A DNA stretch of 25,373 bases from Roseovarius sp. UBA3070 (GCA_002366775.1 DFBW01000168.1:1-25373), one strand, 5' to 3'; shown: positions 16,484 to 24,152, counted from the first letter of the stretch. Numbers and translations are program-made. Notes: a model not told the origin generated them from the sequence alone.

Positions 16484-17035
16484 ATGAACGCAGATCTGGG
16501 CACCATTGGTGATGATAAATCACTTCTGCTGGTAGATGATGACGAGCCATTTCTGAGGCGTTTGGCGAAAGCCATGGAAAAGCGCGGATTTGAAGTGGAA
16601 ACGGCAGGCTCTGTTGCGGCGGGCACGGCCATTGCAACAGCGCGACCTCCGGCTTTTGCTGTGTGTGATTTGCGTCTGGAAGATGGCAATGGGTTGGATG
16701 TGGTGGAAGTGATCCGTGAAAAACGCCCGGATTCCCGAATAGTTGTTCTGACGGGTTATGGCGCGATAGCCACGGCGGTGGCCGCCGTGAAAATCGGCGC
16801 GACAGATTACCTGTCAAAGCCAGCAGATGCCACCGATATCACCAACGCTTTGTTGGCGACCGGAGACGATATGCCCCCGCCCCCGGAAAATCCGATGAGC
16901 GCGGATCGTGTGCGCTGGGAACATATTCAACGGGTGTATGAGCTGTGTGATCGCAATGTTTCTGAGACCGCCCGGCGGTTGAATATGCACCGGCGGACGC
17001 TGCAGCGCATCCTGGCTAAGCGTTCTCCCAAGTAA
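16484..17035 (+). CDS. regA: RegA/PrrA response regulator
   Basis: The 183-residue product is the cognate regulator of RegB. The receiver domain has the acidic pocket LLLVDDDE (15-21), phospho-acceptor Asp62 in VCDLRLEDGNG, Thr90 and Lys112. A short proline linker (131-134, PPPP) follows. The C-terminal Fis-type helix-turn-helix RNVSETARRLNMHRRTLQRI is the nearly invariant RegA DNA-binding segment. GGGAGG lies just before the ATG. In Rhodobacter hvrA normally follows regA; here no such gene follows, and the next gene is convergent. Confidence 0.97.
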   Translation: MNADLGTIGDDKSLLLVDDDEPFLRRLAKAMEKRGFEVETAGSVAAGTAIATARPPAFAVCDLRLEDGNGLDVVEVIREKRPDSRIVVLTGYGAIATAVAAVKIGATDYLSKPADATDITNALLATGDDMPPPPENPMSADRVRWEHIQRVYELCDRNVSETARRLNMHRRTLQRILAKRSPK

Positions 17036-17051
17036 GCTGGGTTTTAGGGAT

Positions 17052-17102
17052 GCCCCTTTTGAGGGTGCTCCCACCCGCCCACCCCGCGCCCCCAAAAGGG
17101 GC
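17052..17102. terminator. Long imperfect hairpin between convergent regA and GNAT genes
   Basis: Bases 17052-17068 pair with 17086-17102 over 17 positions, with one A-C mismatch and one G-T pair, around a 17-base C-rich loop. Ten outer pairs (GCCCCTTTTG with CAAAAGGGGC) are perfect. Neither strand carries a real T run after the stem (plus strand continues GGCGCTTTGA). It probably ends transcription from both sides or protects 3' ends, but it is not a textbook terminator. Confidence 0.55.
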
Positions 17103-17186
17103 GGCGCTTTGATACATTGCTTGGGATAGGTGTCACAGGGTTGGTGCCTCCGGCGGGGATAATTTTGGCAAGAAGATGGAAGTTGG

Positions 17187-17672
17187 TCACAGATCAAAGC
17201 GTTTAGAGACTTTATCCACGAGGGTGCCATCATCTAGTGAGATGTTGTGATCCAATTTATAGTCCTCAAATCCCCGGCTTTGGTAGTAGGCCAGCCCACC
17301 AGTGTTATCGGCGCGGATAGTGGCGTTGATCCATGTGAATCCAAGTGTGCGGGCGGCGGTACAGCTCTGCGCAAAAAGGGCGGATCCGATGCCCATTTGA
17401 GCGTGCCCAAGGGCGGTGAACGTACCTATATCACAAGCTTCGGGCGGAAGTTTGTCATGTGGCTCAACGAGCTGAAAGCCGAGCAGGGTGCCGGTGTCAT
17501 CCTCGGCGATGAGCCAGGCAGATTTACCCGGATAAGCCTGCATAAGGGTAACCAGCGTGTTGCGGTCCACCGGAGTGGTATGCGCCGTGGTGCCGCCTTT
17601 TTCGATGATGGCATTCAGCAGATCGGCCATAGCGGGTGCATCCATCGGGCCAGCGTTGCGCACATGGATCAT
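17187..17672 (-). CDS. GNAT-family N-acetyltransferase
   Basis: The 161-residue product has the GNAT fold: N-terminal MIHVRNAGPMDAPAMADLLNA, central strand AWLIAEDDTGTLLGFQLVEP, and the acetyl-CoA loop HAQMGIGSALFAQSCTAARTLG, where the Q/R-x-x-G-x-G/A pattern is visible as QMGIGS. The C-terminal GGLAYYQSRGFEDY is the usual end of the fold. The substrate is unknown. Its ATG shares one base with the stop of the HD hydrolase gene (TGATG), so the two are coupled and may act on the same metabolite, which is inference only. Confidence 0.87.
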   Translation of the reverse strand: MIHVRNAGPMDAPAMADLLNAIIEKGGTTAHTTPVDRNTLVTLMQAYPGKSAWLIAEDDTGTLLGFQLVEPHDKLPPEACDIGTFTALGHAQMGIGSALFAQSCTAARTLGFTWINATIRADNTGGLAYYQSRGFEDYKLDHNISLDDGTLVDKVSKRFDL

Positions 17673-18265
17673 CAGAGGCGTTCCAGCAATGTTTGGTGAC
17701 GCGCGGTGAAATCGGCACGCGCCTGCATAGGAGCGCGAAGCACAATGTCGAGTCCTTTGACCATATCAGGATCAGGAGCACCGAAAAATCGGTTGGCTTC
17801 GTCTGTGGTGAAGCCTGCGATGCTGGTGGCCTCCATCCAGGCGCTGATTTTGTCAGCCTTTTTGATATGCTTTTTCACAGCCACAGGGATAGCGGCCGGT
17901 AGGCCAAAGCGCAGGTGGATCGCAGCAGAAAGGCGTTTGTCCAATTCGTCATAGCCCGGTCCAACGGCGGATTTTACCGGCGAGATCATATCCCCAATTA
18001 CATATTCTGGTGCATCGTGCAGAAGGGCCGCAAGCTGCCATTTGGGATCAGGCTTGGGCGTCATCCTAGTGTACAGGGTTTCCACCAGAAGCGAATGTTC
18101 AGCCACTGAATAGGCAAAATCCCCCAAGGTTTGCCCATTCCAGCGAGCGACAAAAGCCAGGCCATGGGCAATATCCTCAATTTCAATGTCCAATGGGGTT
18201 GGGTCCAACAGATCAAGCCTGCGACCCGAAAGCATTTTCTGCCAGGCACGGGGGGGTTTGGGCAC
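17672..18265 (-). CDS. HD-domain hydrolase (YfbR/YfdR-like)
   Basis: The 197-residue product carries the HD phosphohydrolase metal-binding residues: His57 in YSVAEHSLLV and His83-Asp84 in LLHDAPEYVIGD, with Glu87 beside them. The layout is like small HD proteins of the YfbR/YfdR group, which act on (deoxy)nucleoside monophosphates; the exact substrate is not shown by the sequence. The start is GTG at 18265, preceded by AGGAG at a normal distance. It is divergent from ahcY across 255 bases and coupled to the GNAT gene downstream. Confidence 0.85.
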   Translation of the reverse strand: MPKPPRAWQKMLSGRRLDLLDPTPLDIEIEDIAHGLAFVARWNGQTLGDFAYSVAEHSLLVETLYTRMTPKPDPKWQLAALLHDAPEYVIGDMISPVKSAVGPGYDELDKRLSAAIHLRFGLPAAIPVAVKKHIKKADKISAWMEATSIAGFTTDEANRFFGAPDPDMVKGLDIVLRAPMQARADFTARHQTLLERL

Positions 18266-18348
18266 GGGAGCTCCTGAATTCTGGTATTGTGCGTCTGCCA
18301 GAGATAGCCGCGTCCATCAGACAATGCAAAGCACAGGTTACGACGCAT

Positions 18349-18519
18349 GCGGTTGTTCCGGTATATTTGGCAGAAAGGTTGGCCAGCCAAGACTGTCGGC
18401 TGGCACCGGAATACCGCCGATAGACACCTTGCTGAGGGTGTGTCGCAGTAATCCCGCATTGCTCAAATCATGGCCCGGTGCTATCTGCCTTGCGAAATCG
18501 TATTGTAAGGAGCCAACCT
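18349..18519 (+). ncRNA. Structured ahcY leader with start-site pseudoknot (candidate riboswitch)
   Basis: GCGGT (18349-18353) pairs with ACCGC (18413-18417) and TTCCGGT (18356-18362) with ACCGGAA (18405-18411). GCCAGCC (18382-18388) pairs with GGCTGGC (18398-18404), which abuts the outer helix without a gap. This leaves a one-sided 19-base bulge (18363-18381). Within it AGGTTG (18376-18381) is fully complementary to CAACCT (18514-18519), the bases between the AAGGAG and the ahcY AUG, and two more pairs are possible if the inner helix opens. A second hairpin is at 18424-18441. I do not see the GAGGAGCGCUGC core of the known SAH riboswitch or the SAM/SAH or SAM-II motifs. Function and ligand are inference from position. 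Confidence 0.5.
18507..18512 (+). promoter_or_regulatory. Shine-Dalgarno of ahcY, next to a sequestrable spacer
   Basis: AAGGAG ends eight bases before the ahcY AUG at 18521. The spacer contains CAACCT, complementary to the leader bulge at 18376-18381, so pairing there would block ribosome loading. Confidence 0.8.
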
Positions 18520-18520
18520 C

Positions 18521-19912
18521 ATGGCGAATGACTACATTGTAAAAGACATCAGCCTGGCGGCGTTTGGCCGCAAGGAGCTGGATATTGCAGAAACCGAAAT
18601 GCCGGGCCTGATGTCTCTCCGTGCTGAGTACGGCGAAAGCAAACCGCTGAAGGGTGCCCGGATTGTTGGCAGCTTGCACATGACCATCCAAACCGCCGTT
18701 CTGATTGAAACGTTGGTGGATCTTGGTGCCGATGTGCGCTGGGCCTCGTGCAACATTTTCTCAACTCAGGATCACGCAGCCGCAGCCATTGCCGAAGGCG
18801 GCACGCCTGTGTTTGCCATCAAGGGTCAGACGTTGGAAGAGCATTGGGATTATCTGGACAAGTCCTTCATGTTCCCTGAGGGCGCAAACCTGATCCTCGA
18901 CGATGGCGGCGACGCAACGTTGTACGTTCTGTTGGGTGCGCGCGTTGAAGAAGGCGAAACCGATCTGATCGAAACGCCGACATCCGAAGAAGAAGAAGCG
19001 ATCTTTGCACAGATCAAAAAGCGTATGGCTCAAACTCCCGGCTGGTTTGTGAAAACCCGCGCCGACATTCAGGGCGTATCGGAAGAAACAACAACCGGCG
19101 TTCACCGCTTGTATGATCTGCACAAGAAGGGTCAGCTGCCTTTCCCTGCGATCAACGTGAACGACAGTGTGACCAAATCGAAGTTCGACAACAAATACGG
19201 TTGTAAAGAATCGCTGGTTGACGGTATTCGTCGCGCCACTGATACCATGATGGCCGGCAAGGTTGCCGTGGTCATGGGTTACGGCGATGTGGGCAAAGGC
19301 TCGGCTGCTTCGCTGAGCGGTGCTGGTGCACGCGTGAAAGTCACCGAAGTTGATCCGATCTGTGCGCTGCAAGCCGCAATGGACGGGTTTGAAGTGGTCG
19401 TGCTGGAAGACGTTGTGGCAGATGCCGATATCTTCATCACAACCACCGGCAACAAAGACGTGATCCGCATTGAGCATATGCGCGAAATGAAGGACATGGC
19501 GATTGTTGGCAACATCGGTCACTTTGATAATGAAATTCAGGTGGCGGCGCTGAAAAACGCCAAATGGACCAACATCAAAGAACAGGTGGACATGATCGAA
19601 ATGCCCAATGGGCACCGTTTGATCCTGCTTTCTGAAGGTCGTTTGCTGAACCTCGGTAATGCCACTGGCCACCCATCGTTCGTGATGTCTGCATCGTTCA
19701 CCAATCAGGTTCTGGCCCAGATCGAGCTGTGGACCAAAGGTGACGAATACGACAACCAGGTCTATATCTTGCCCAAACACCTGGATGAAAAGGTGGCCCG
19801 CTTGCATCTGGATCGCATCGGCGTGAAGCTGACCGAAATGAAGCCTGAACAGGCGTCGTATATCGGGGTGAATGTTGATGGTCCCTACAAGCCGGAACAC
19901 TACCGCTACTAA
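18521..19912 (+). CDS. ahcY: S-adenosylhomocysteine hydrolase
   Basis: The 463-residue product is adenosylhomocysteinase, which splits S-adenosylhomocysteine (SAH) into homocysteine and adenosine and so relieves product inhibition of methyltransferases. The NAD-binding loop is [13 protein letters not shown] (250-262); [15 protein letters not shown] and the C-terminal KPEHYRY are family hallmarks. The insert of about 40 residues near 143-185 ([14 protein letters not shown] and on) marks the long bacterial/plant/protozoan form. Codon use is strongly biased towards common codons, as expected for an abundant protein. It has a strong ribosome site, the structured leader upstream and an intrinsic terminator downstream. 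Linkage of ahcY to the reg locus is also known in Rhodobacter. Confidence 0.99.
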   Translation: MANDYIVKDISLAAFGRKELDIAETEMPGLMSLRAEYGESKPLKGARIVGSLHMTIQTAVLIETLVDLGADVRWASCNIFSTQDHAAAAIAEGGTPVFAIKGQTLEEHWDYLDKSFMFPEGANLILDDGGDATLYVLLGARVEEGETDLIETPTSEEEEAIFAQIKKRMAQTPGWFVKTRADIQGVSEETTTGVHRLYDLHKKGQLPFPAINVNDSVTKSKFDNKYGCKESLVDGIRRATDTMMAGKVAVVMGYGDVGKGSAASLSGAGARVKVTEVDPICALQAAMDGFEVVVLEDVVADADIFITTTGNKDVIRIEHMREMKDMAIVGNIGHFDNEIQVAALKNAKWTNIKEQVDMIEMPNGHRLILLSEGRLLNLGNATGHPSFVMSASFTNQVLAQIELWTKGDEYDNQVYILPKHLDEKVARLHLDRIGVKLTEMKPEQASYIGVNVDGPYKPEHYRY

Positions 19913-19934
19913 GCAATAGATCAGTTTTTAGCTG

Positions 19935-20184
19935 GTGATGGGCGTCTGTCTTTTGACAGGCGCCTTTGCTTTTGCAGAGCCAACAATCAAGGTTGTTGAA
20001 AAGCCCTACAAGGTGAATGCCACCACGACGCAGGGGCTTGTTTTCAGATCACTGCCATGCGCCGCCACGAAGAACAGCATGGCCAGCCCGCCATCAACGC
20101 CGCCCGCGAGATCAAGCAGTCATGCTCCCACTGATGCGATCCGAGATGTGGAAAGTGACCCAACGTTTCAGGGGGAGAATGTGA
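19935..20184 (+). pseudogene. Decayed gene resembling a DUF922-type secreted protease
   Basis: An ATG at 19938 opens MGVCLLTGAFAFAEPTIKV, a signal-peptide-like start with an AFA-E cleavage site, then KPYKVNATTTQGLV, which looks like the N-terminal strand and start of the first helix of DUF922 proteins. The reading then shifts by one base near 20044 to QITAMRRHEEQHGQPAINAAREIKQ; H-E-x-x-H is the zinc motif and its helix is DUF922-like. A large central part is missing between the two pieces. A second frame change near 20121 gives MLPLMRSEMWKVTQRFRGRM and a stop at 20184. The pieces in order with frame breaks suggest a gene that lost its middle. The family assignment is by recognition only, so moderate. 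Confidence 0.42.
19941..19974 (+). terminator. Intrinsic terminator of ahcY
   Basis: GGCGTCTGTC (19941-19950) pairs with GACAGGCGCC (19955-19964), ten pairs with one G-T, loop TTTT, followed by TTTGCTTTT. It begins 29 bases after the ahcY stop. The same bases also read as a signal-peptide-like stretch of the decayed gene that follows. Confidence 0.85.
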
Positions 20185-20298
20185 GAAAATTTTCCCTTTG
20201 TGCAACTCTCATCTGCCGTTATCGTGCTGGCAGCGCCTGAACAGGGCGGTACTTTAGTTGAAATTCCGGCACATCGCCGGCCTGGTAGGAGAAGCCTT

Positions 20299-20640
20299 AT
20301 GGGAAAACGCGACGACCTTATCGCGCAGTATGCGGACGATCTGAAAAACAAATGTGGGATGACCCCCGATATGGACCTTTTGACGAAGGTTACTATCGGT
20401 TGTGGCCCTGCAATTTATAATGCTGACGCTTCTACAGTGGCTGGCAGCCAGCCGTCCGAGCTGGAAACCGTCAAGGACAACTTCCTGATCAAAAAGCTGG
20501 GCCTGGCCGATGGCCCGCAGTTGATGGATGGCATCAACCAGGCTTTGCAAACCTATGGCCAGTCCGAGCGCAACAAATACCGCGCCGTTGTATATTATAT
20601 GCTGACCAAGCATTTCGGCAAAGAGTCTGTCTACGGCTAA
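20299..20640 (+). CDS. DUF2853 family protein
   Basis: The 113-residue product MGKRDDLIAQYADDLKNKC... is a small, soluble, mostly helical protein of the DUF2853 type, whose function is unknown. Recognisable blocks are TIGCGPAIYNADASTVAG, the helix FLIKKLGL and the C-terminal KYRAVVYYMLTKHFGKE. The start at 20299 is preceded by AGGAGA at a good distance; an upstream in-frame ATG at 20200 would add 33 residues that look non-coding. A 5-bp hairpin (20266-20280) lies shortly before the ribosome site. The gene stands alone and has its own terminator. Confidence 0.87.
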   Translation: MGKRDDLIAQYADDLKNKCGMTPDMDLLTKVTIGCGPAIYNADASTVAGSQPSELETVKDNFLIKKLGLADGPQLMDGINQALQTYGQSERNKYRAVVYYMLTKHFGKESVYG

Positions 20641-20662
20641 GCCAGATCACTTTGGACGTTAC

Positions 20663-20692
20663 AAACGCTCGCCTGTTTTGGCGGGCGTTTTT
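20663..20692 (+). terminator. Intrinsic terminator of the DUF2853 gene
   Basis: AAACGCTCGCC (20663-20673) pairs with GGCGGGCGTTT (20680-20690) with one G-T, around the loop TGTTTT, and ends in a run of five T residues (20688-20692). It begins 23 bases after the stop codon. Confidence 0.88.
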
Positions 20693-20847
20693 GCGTCGAA
20701 ACAGAACGGTTTAATATTGAGGTTTATTCGAAGCACTTGGAGTTTGCCTGAACGCACCCGCTTGGCTAGTTTGAACAAGCTCAAGCCAGGACGGCTGAAC
20801 CAGAAATTTCCCCCAAGATGCGTGTGGTGCGTAGGGATCGTGGGGAT

Positions 20848-20890
20848 GTGAAGGGTTCAGTCCATTGGTCTGGACCCTTCACTCTTGTTT
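20848..20890 (+). terminator. 13-bp hairpin, terminator of an unidentified transcript
   Basis: GTGAAGGGTTCAG (20848-20860) pairs with CTGGACCCTTCAC (20870-20882) over 13 positions with one G-T, loop of nine bases, followed by TCTTGTTT. It lies about 155 bases beyond the DUF2853 terminator on the plus strand, 27 bases before the end of the convergent DUF1761 gene. The upstream gap (20693-20847) shows no convincing reading frame, so it may end a small RNA or catch read-through. Confidence 0.55.
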
Positions 20891-20916
20891 AGGTCATGGC
20901 CGTGAAACGCCACCGC

Positions 20917-21309
20917 CTAAAACAGCATCAAAACCGCGCCGATGATTGCACAACCAAATGTAGCATAGCCGCCGTCGATGATTGTCAGCTTGAATGTACG
21001 TCCGCCATAACCGTTGTTGATCATGATCCAGGGCGAGATAAAAAACAGCCCGATGCCCAGTCCTGAAATCAGGCCTTTGCCAAATGTGTCGATCCCGGCC
21101 AGCGCAAAAACGTGGCGCATCATGCCGGCCACCAACACCATGGCGATGGCGGCCATGATGTAGGGCTTGGCACTGGTGTTGCGGGGTCGGCCATTCTCAT
21201 CCACTTCAATCCCGGCCGCTTTGGTCCAGAGCTTGGCAAGCGCCATGTACCAGATTGCACCAAATCCAAAGCCGGCCGCTGCGGCCACAATCACGCTTAT
21301 CAATTCCAT
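20917..21309 (-). CDS. DUF1761 family membrane protein
   Basis: The 130-residue product has four hydrophobic segments and opens MELISVIVAAAAGFGFGAIWYMALAKLW, with the G-A-x-W-Y pattern of DUF1761 proteins; the middle helix region contains PYIMAAIAMVLVAGMM and the C-terminal part GGYATFGCAIIGAVLM. It is an inner-membrane protein of unknown function. The start at 21309 follows GAGGG by a normal distance; an upstream ATG at 21333 would add eight polar residues before the first helix. It lies 61 bases after the EVE-domain gene on the same strand. Confidence 0.83.
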   Translation of the reverse strand: MELISVIVAAAAGFGFGAIWYMALAKLWTKAAGIEVDENGRPRNTSAKPYIMAAIAMVLVAGMMRHVFALAGIDTFGKGLISGLGIGLFFISPWIMINNGYGGRTFKLTIIDGGYATFGCAIIGAVLMLF

Positions 21310-21370
21310 AGGGTGTCCCTCTGTTTCGCGCATGTTGTGGGCTAACCATGCCCCAAAACCGTGAATTGGC

Positions 21371-21790
21371 CTAGAGGCTTATCCCAGCGAGATCGCAGAT
21401 GACCTGCCATTCATCGGGTGTAACTGGCTGAACAGACAGACGAGAATTGCGCACCAGCACCATTTCGGACAGACGCGGATCTTGTTTGATCACCTCCAGC
21501 GTCACGGGTGTTTGCACGGGGGCGATGGCCTTTATGTCCACGCATTCCCAACGCGGATCATCGGTTGTGCTGTCTGGATGCGCTGTGGCGCAAACCTCAA
21601 CCACGCCAACCACGGCCTTTTCTTTCTGGCTGTGATAGAAAAAGCCCCGATCGCCCACCACCATATCGCGCATGAAATTGCGGGCTTGATAGTTGCGCAC
21701 GCCGTCCCATTCTTCACCCGCGTCACCTTTGGCCATCTGGTTGTCCCAACTCCAGGTGGAGGGCTCGGATTTGAACAGCCAATAGCGCAT
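21371..21790 (-). CDS. EVE domain-containing protein
   Basis: The 139-residue product is a single EVE domain (PUA-like fold), with the hallmark N-terminus MRYWLFKSEPSTWSWDNQ, then WDGVRNYQARNFMRDM, GDRGFFYHS and VVGVVEV. The family is thought to bind modified bases in DNA or RNA; the target in bacteria is not settled. It follows the YciI-like gene by two bases and belongs to the tsaD-gpsA-yciI-EVE unit, so it is probably co-expressed with a tRNA-modification gene. Confidence 0.93.
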   Translation of the reverse strand: MRYWLFKSEPSTWSWDNQMAKGDAGEEWDGVRNYQARNFMRDMVVGDRGFFYHSQKEKAVVGVVEVCATAHPDSTTDDPRWECVDIKAIAPVQTPVTLEVIKQDPRLSEMVLVRNSRLSVQPVTPDEWQVICDLAGISL

Positions 21791-21792
21791 GA

Positions 21793-22065
21793 TCAGATGA
21801 CTTTCTTCCAGGGTATCAGCTCAACAGAGGCAAACAGCCCAGCGTGCCCATAGGGATCGCCAGCGACCCAAGCCTCGGCAGCGGCGATGTCCTCCACCTC
21901 CAGAACCACAAGTGAGCCGATCATCTGATCCTTATCATCCAATAACGGCCCGGCCTGAGACACAACGCCCGAGCTTTTCAGATAGGCAACATGGGCATCC
22001 CGATTATCGAGACGGGTTTGCAAGGCGCCGGGTTTGTCCCGGCCAATCAGGGCGATCAGCATCAT
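21793..22065 (-). CDS. YciI-like protein
   Basis: The 90-residue product [25 protein letters not shown]... is a small ferredoxin-like YciI-family protein. Conserved features are the strand [12 protein letters not shown], the helix R-x-x-H-x-x-Y-L-K ([12 protein letters not shown]), [19 protein letters not shown], and the [14 protein letters not shown] end with its conserved D-P-Y/F. Its role is unknown. The start at 22065 is chosen because ATGA overlaps the gpsA stop; a longer reading upstream lies inside gpsA. Confidence 0.9.
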   Translation of the reverse strand: MMLIALIGRDKPGALQTRLDNRDAHVAYLKSSGVVSQAGPLLDDKDQMIGSLVVLEVEDIAAAEAWVAGDPYGHAGLFASVELIPWKKVI

Positions 22066-23021
22066 TCTTCCTTTTGTGGTCTTGAAAGCAGCATATCCAT
22101 TGCTTGGGTCACCTGCAATTTCCCTGTGCACAGGGCGACAACAGCGCCGGTGATTGGCATGTCGATGTTCATTTTGTCCGCTTCGGCCAGCACCGCGTGG
22201 GCCGTGGCGGCGCCCTCGACAGTGATGGAGGGGTCAAATGCCTCGCCACGGCCAAGGCTAAGGCCAAACTGGTAATTGCGCGATTTGTCCGACGTACAAG
22301 TCAGCGCCAGATCACCAAAACCTGACAGCCCTGCAAGTGTTGTGGGATCGGCCCCCTTGGCCTGCGCCATACGGCACATTTCGGCAAATCCCCGTGTCAT
22401 CAGGGCGGCGCGAGCGCTTTCCCCCAGGTCCGCACCCATCACGGCCCCGCAGGCAATGGCCATCACATTTTTCAACGCCCCGCCCAGTTCGGCGCCGATC
22501 ACATCTGTGGTGCGATAGAGCCGCAAGCAGGGTGTGCCCAGTTGCGCTTGCAAGGCTTTGCACGTCGGCTCATCAGTGCAGGCCAGTGTCAGCGCTGTGG
22601 GTAACCCCCGCGCAATGTCAGCCGCAAAACTGGGCCCGGTCAGAATGGCGGGCGTGGCATCGGGAATGACTTGATGGATCAATTGCGTGGCGCTCAGGCC
22701 GCTGTTCAGCTCAATTCCTTTGCAGCAGGCAACGAGGGTTTGGCCAGCAAAAACATCCATGTGATCGCTCAGCACCTGTCGCAATGTCTGCATTGGAACA
22801 GCCAGCAGGAAAGTCTGATGTGGTCGCTTGTCTGATAGCGCGGAGGTGACATTGATTTGATCAGGCAAGGGGATGCCGGGCAGGCGCTTGGCGTTGGTCA
22901 GGTCAGTCTGCATCTGGCGTGCATGATCCGCACTCCGTGTCCACAAATTGACGCGCCCGCGCTGTGCCAGAGCAATAGCCAACCCAGTGCCAAAGGCGCC
23001 TGCTCCTACAACGGTAATCAT
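22062..23021 (-). CDS. gpsA: Glycerol-3-phosphate dehydrogenase [NAD(P)+]
   Basis: The 319-residue product makes sn-glycerol-3-phosphate from dihydroxyacetone phosphate for phospholipid synthesis. The Rossmann motif GAGAFGTG is at residues 6-13, CKGIE at 100-104, ILTGPSFA at 126-133, catalytic Lys184 in [12 protein letters not shown], and [20 protein letters not shown] in the C-terminal domain, all family hallmarks. AAGGGG precedes the ATG, which overlaps the tsaD stop by four bases (ATGA). The short downstream overlap with the yciI-like gene makes the three translationally coupled. Confidence 0.98.
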   Translation of the reverse strand: MITVVGAGAFGTGLAIALAQRGRVNLWTRSADHARQMQTDLTNAKRLPGIPLPDQINVTSALSDKRPHQTFLLAVPMQTLRQVLSDHMDVFAGQTLVACCKGIELNSGLSATQLIHQVIPDATPAILTGPSFAADIARGLPTALTLACTDEPTCKALQAQLGTPCLRLYRTTDVIGAELGGALKNVMAIACGAVMGADLGESARAALMTRGFAEMCRMAQAKGADPTTLAGLSGFGDLALTCTSDKSRNYQFGLSLGRGEAFDPSITVEGAATAHAVLAEADKMNIDMPITGAVVALCTGKLQVTQAMDMLLSRPQKEE

Positions 23022-24115
23022 GCCTTTGCCCCTTTCTTGCCGCTGCCCAACATGGCCGGGCTGGTTTGATCCAACGGCCAGCGTGGACGTGCGGCCAGTG
23101 TCATATCATCCACCATGCTTGCGGCAAAACGTTCAGCCCCAACATAAGCAATCATTGCTGCGTTATCAGTGCACAATGCCAAAGGCGGGGCCGTAAACAT
23201 CGTGTTAGTCTCGGCACAAACAGTCTCTAACCCGGCGCGAATGGCCTGATTTGCAGCCACGCCGCCTGCTACGGCCAAGGCCGGGTTTGTTGGCTGTTCC
23301 TGTGCATAGATCGCCAAAGCACGCCGCGCTTTTTCAGCCAGAACATCCCGCACAGCGGCCTGAAACCCGGCACATAAATCAGCGCGGTCCTGACGGCGCA
23401 ATCCGCCGTGCTGGGCGATCAACTGATCACGGGTCCGCAATACAGCCGTTTTGAGACCCGAAAATGACATGTCACAACCTGGCCGGTCCAACAGGGGACG
23501 GGGCAGGGCAAATCGCTTGGGGTCGCCTGTTTTCGCCTCAGCCTCAACAGCGGGCCCGCCGGGTTGGCCCAGGCCCAAAAGCCGCGCAGTTTTGTCAAAT
23601 GCTTCGCCGGGGGCATCGTCAATCGTGCCGCCCAGACGGGTGAAATCATCTACGCCCCGGACAATCAGAAACTGGCAATGCCCGCCCGAGACAAGCAACA
23701 TCAGATAAGGGTAGCTTAACTGGTCTGTCAGGCGCGGCGTCAAAGCATGGCCCGCCAGATGGTTTACTCCGATCAATGGCAGATTGGCCCCGGCAACCAG
23801 CCCCTTGGCGCACATCACACCTGAGATGACGCCCCCGATCAGCCCTGGCCCGGCGGTGACGGCCACAGCCGTCATTTCGCGTAACCCAAGCCCGGATTGC
23901 TGCAATGCCTCAGCCACGCAGATATCCAGCTTTTCAGCATGGGCGCGCGCGGCTATCTCGGGGACGACACCACCAAATGGGGCGTGCAGCTTGTCTTGGC
24001 CATAAACAACAGACGCCAAAATTTGAGGTCCATCCGCCTCGGACACGCGCACTACAGCAGCGGCTGTATCGTCACAGCTGCTTTCAAGGCCCAAAATGGT
24101 CAGGGTGGGTGTCAT
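23018..24115 (-). CDS. tsaD: TsaD, tRNA N6-threonylcarbamoyladenosine transferase
   Basis: The 365-residue product is TsaD (YgjD/Gcp), which transfers threonylcarbamoyl to A37 of tRNA with TsaB and TsaE. The N-terminal [15 protein letters not shown] is the ASKHA phosphate-binding loop. His119 and His123 in NHLAGHAL are the metal ligands, followed by [10 protein letters not shown] and later GLKTAVLR and [13 protein letters not shown]. The start at 24115 gives the standard N-terminus; a longer frame back to 24211 would overlap hemD and adds non-conserved residues. A CATAAT sequence 20-25 bases upstream is a possible -10 element. TsaE is encoded 10 kb away at 12165-12629. Confidence 0.97.
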   Translation of the reverse strand: MTPTLTILGLESSCDDTAAAVVRVSEADGPQILASVVYGQDKLHAPFGGVVPEIAARAHAEKLDICVAEALQQSGLGLREMTAVAVTAGPGLIGGVISGVMCAKGLVAGANLPLIGVNHLAGHALTPRLTDQLSYPYLMLLVSGGHCQFLIVRGVDDFTRLGGTIDDAPGEAFDKTARLLGLGQPGGPAVEAEAKTGDPKRFALPRPLLDRPGCDMSFSGLKTAVLRTRDQLIAQHGGLRRQDRADLCAGFQAAVRDVLAEKARRALAIYAQEQPTNPALAVAGGVAANQAIRAGLETVCAETNTMFTAPPLALCTDNAAMIAYVGAERFAASMVDDMTLAARPRWPLDQTSPAMLGSGKKGAKA

Positions 24116-24152
24116 CGGTGCGCCCGTTGCGTGATTATGTTTGCGCAGGTAA

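Larger units (their letters stand above)
19913..20298. other. 386-base gap between ahcY and the DUF2853 gene
   Basis: From left to right it holds the ahcY terminator (19941-19974), the decayed DUF922-like remnant (to 20184), an AT-rich patch GAAAATTTTCCC at 20184-20195, and a small CCGGC/GCCGG hairpin at 20266-20280 shortly before the DUF2853 ribosome site. A promoter for the DUF2853 gene is expected here, but no clear -35/-10 pair stands out. Confidence 0.6.

Noticed and set aside
18061..18459. A 132-codon minus-strand frame overlapping the start of the HD hydrolase gene and the ahcY leader
   Set aside because: It runs out of frame through the well-supported HD gene and its residue pattern (Trp, Cys, Pro rich) is that of a shadow; the leader part is better explained as structured RNA on the plus strand.
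18266..18520. Known SAH riboswitch (or SAM-II, SAM/SAH) before ahcY
   Set aside because: I looked for the GAGGAGCGCUGC-type core and the matching downstream pairing and did not find them; the visible structure has a different layout.
18761..19900. A 379-codon frame antisense to ahcY
   Set aside because: It is His, Phe and Val rich and mirrors the highly biased codons of ahcY; long antisense frames are expected there.
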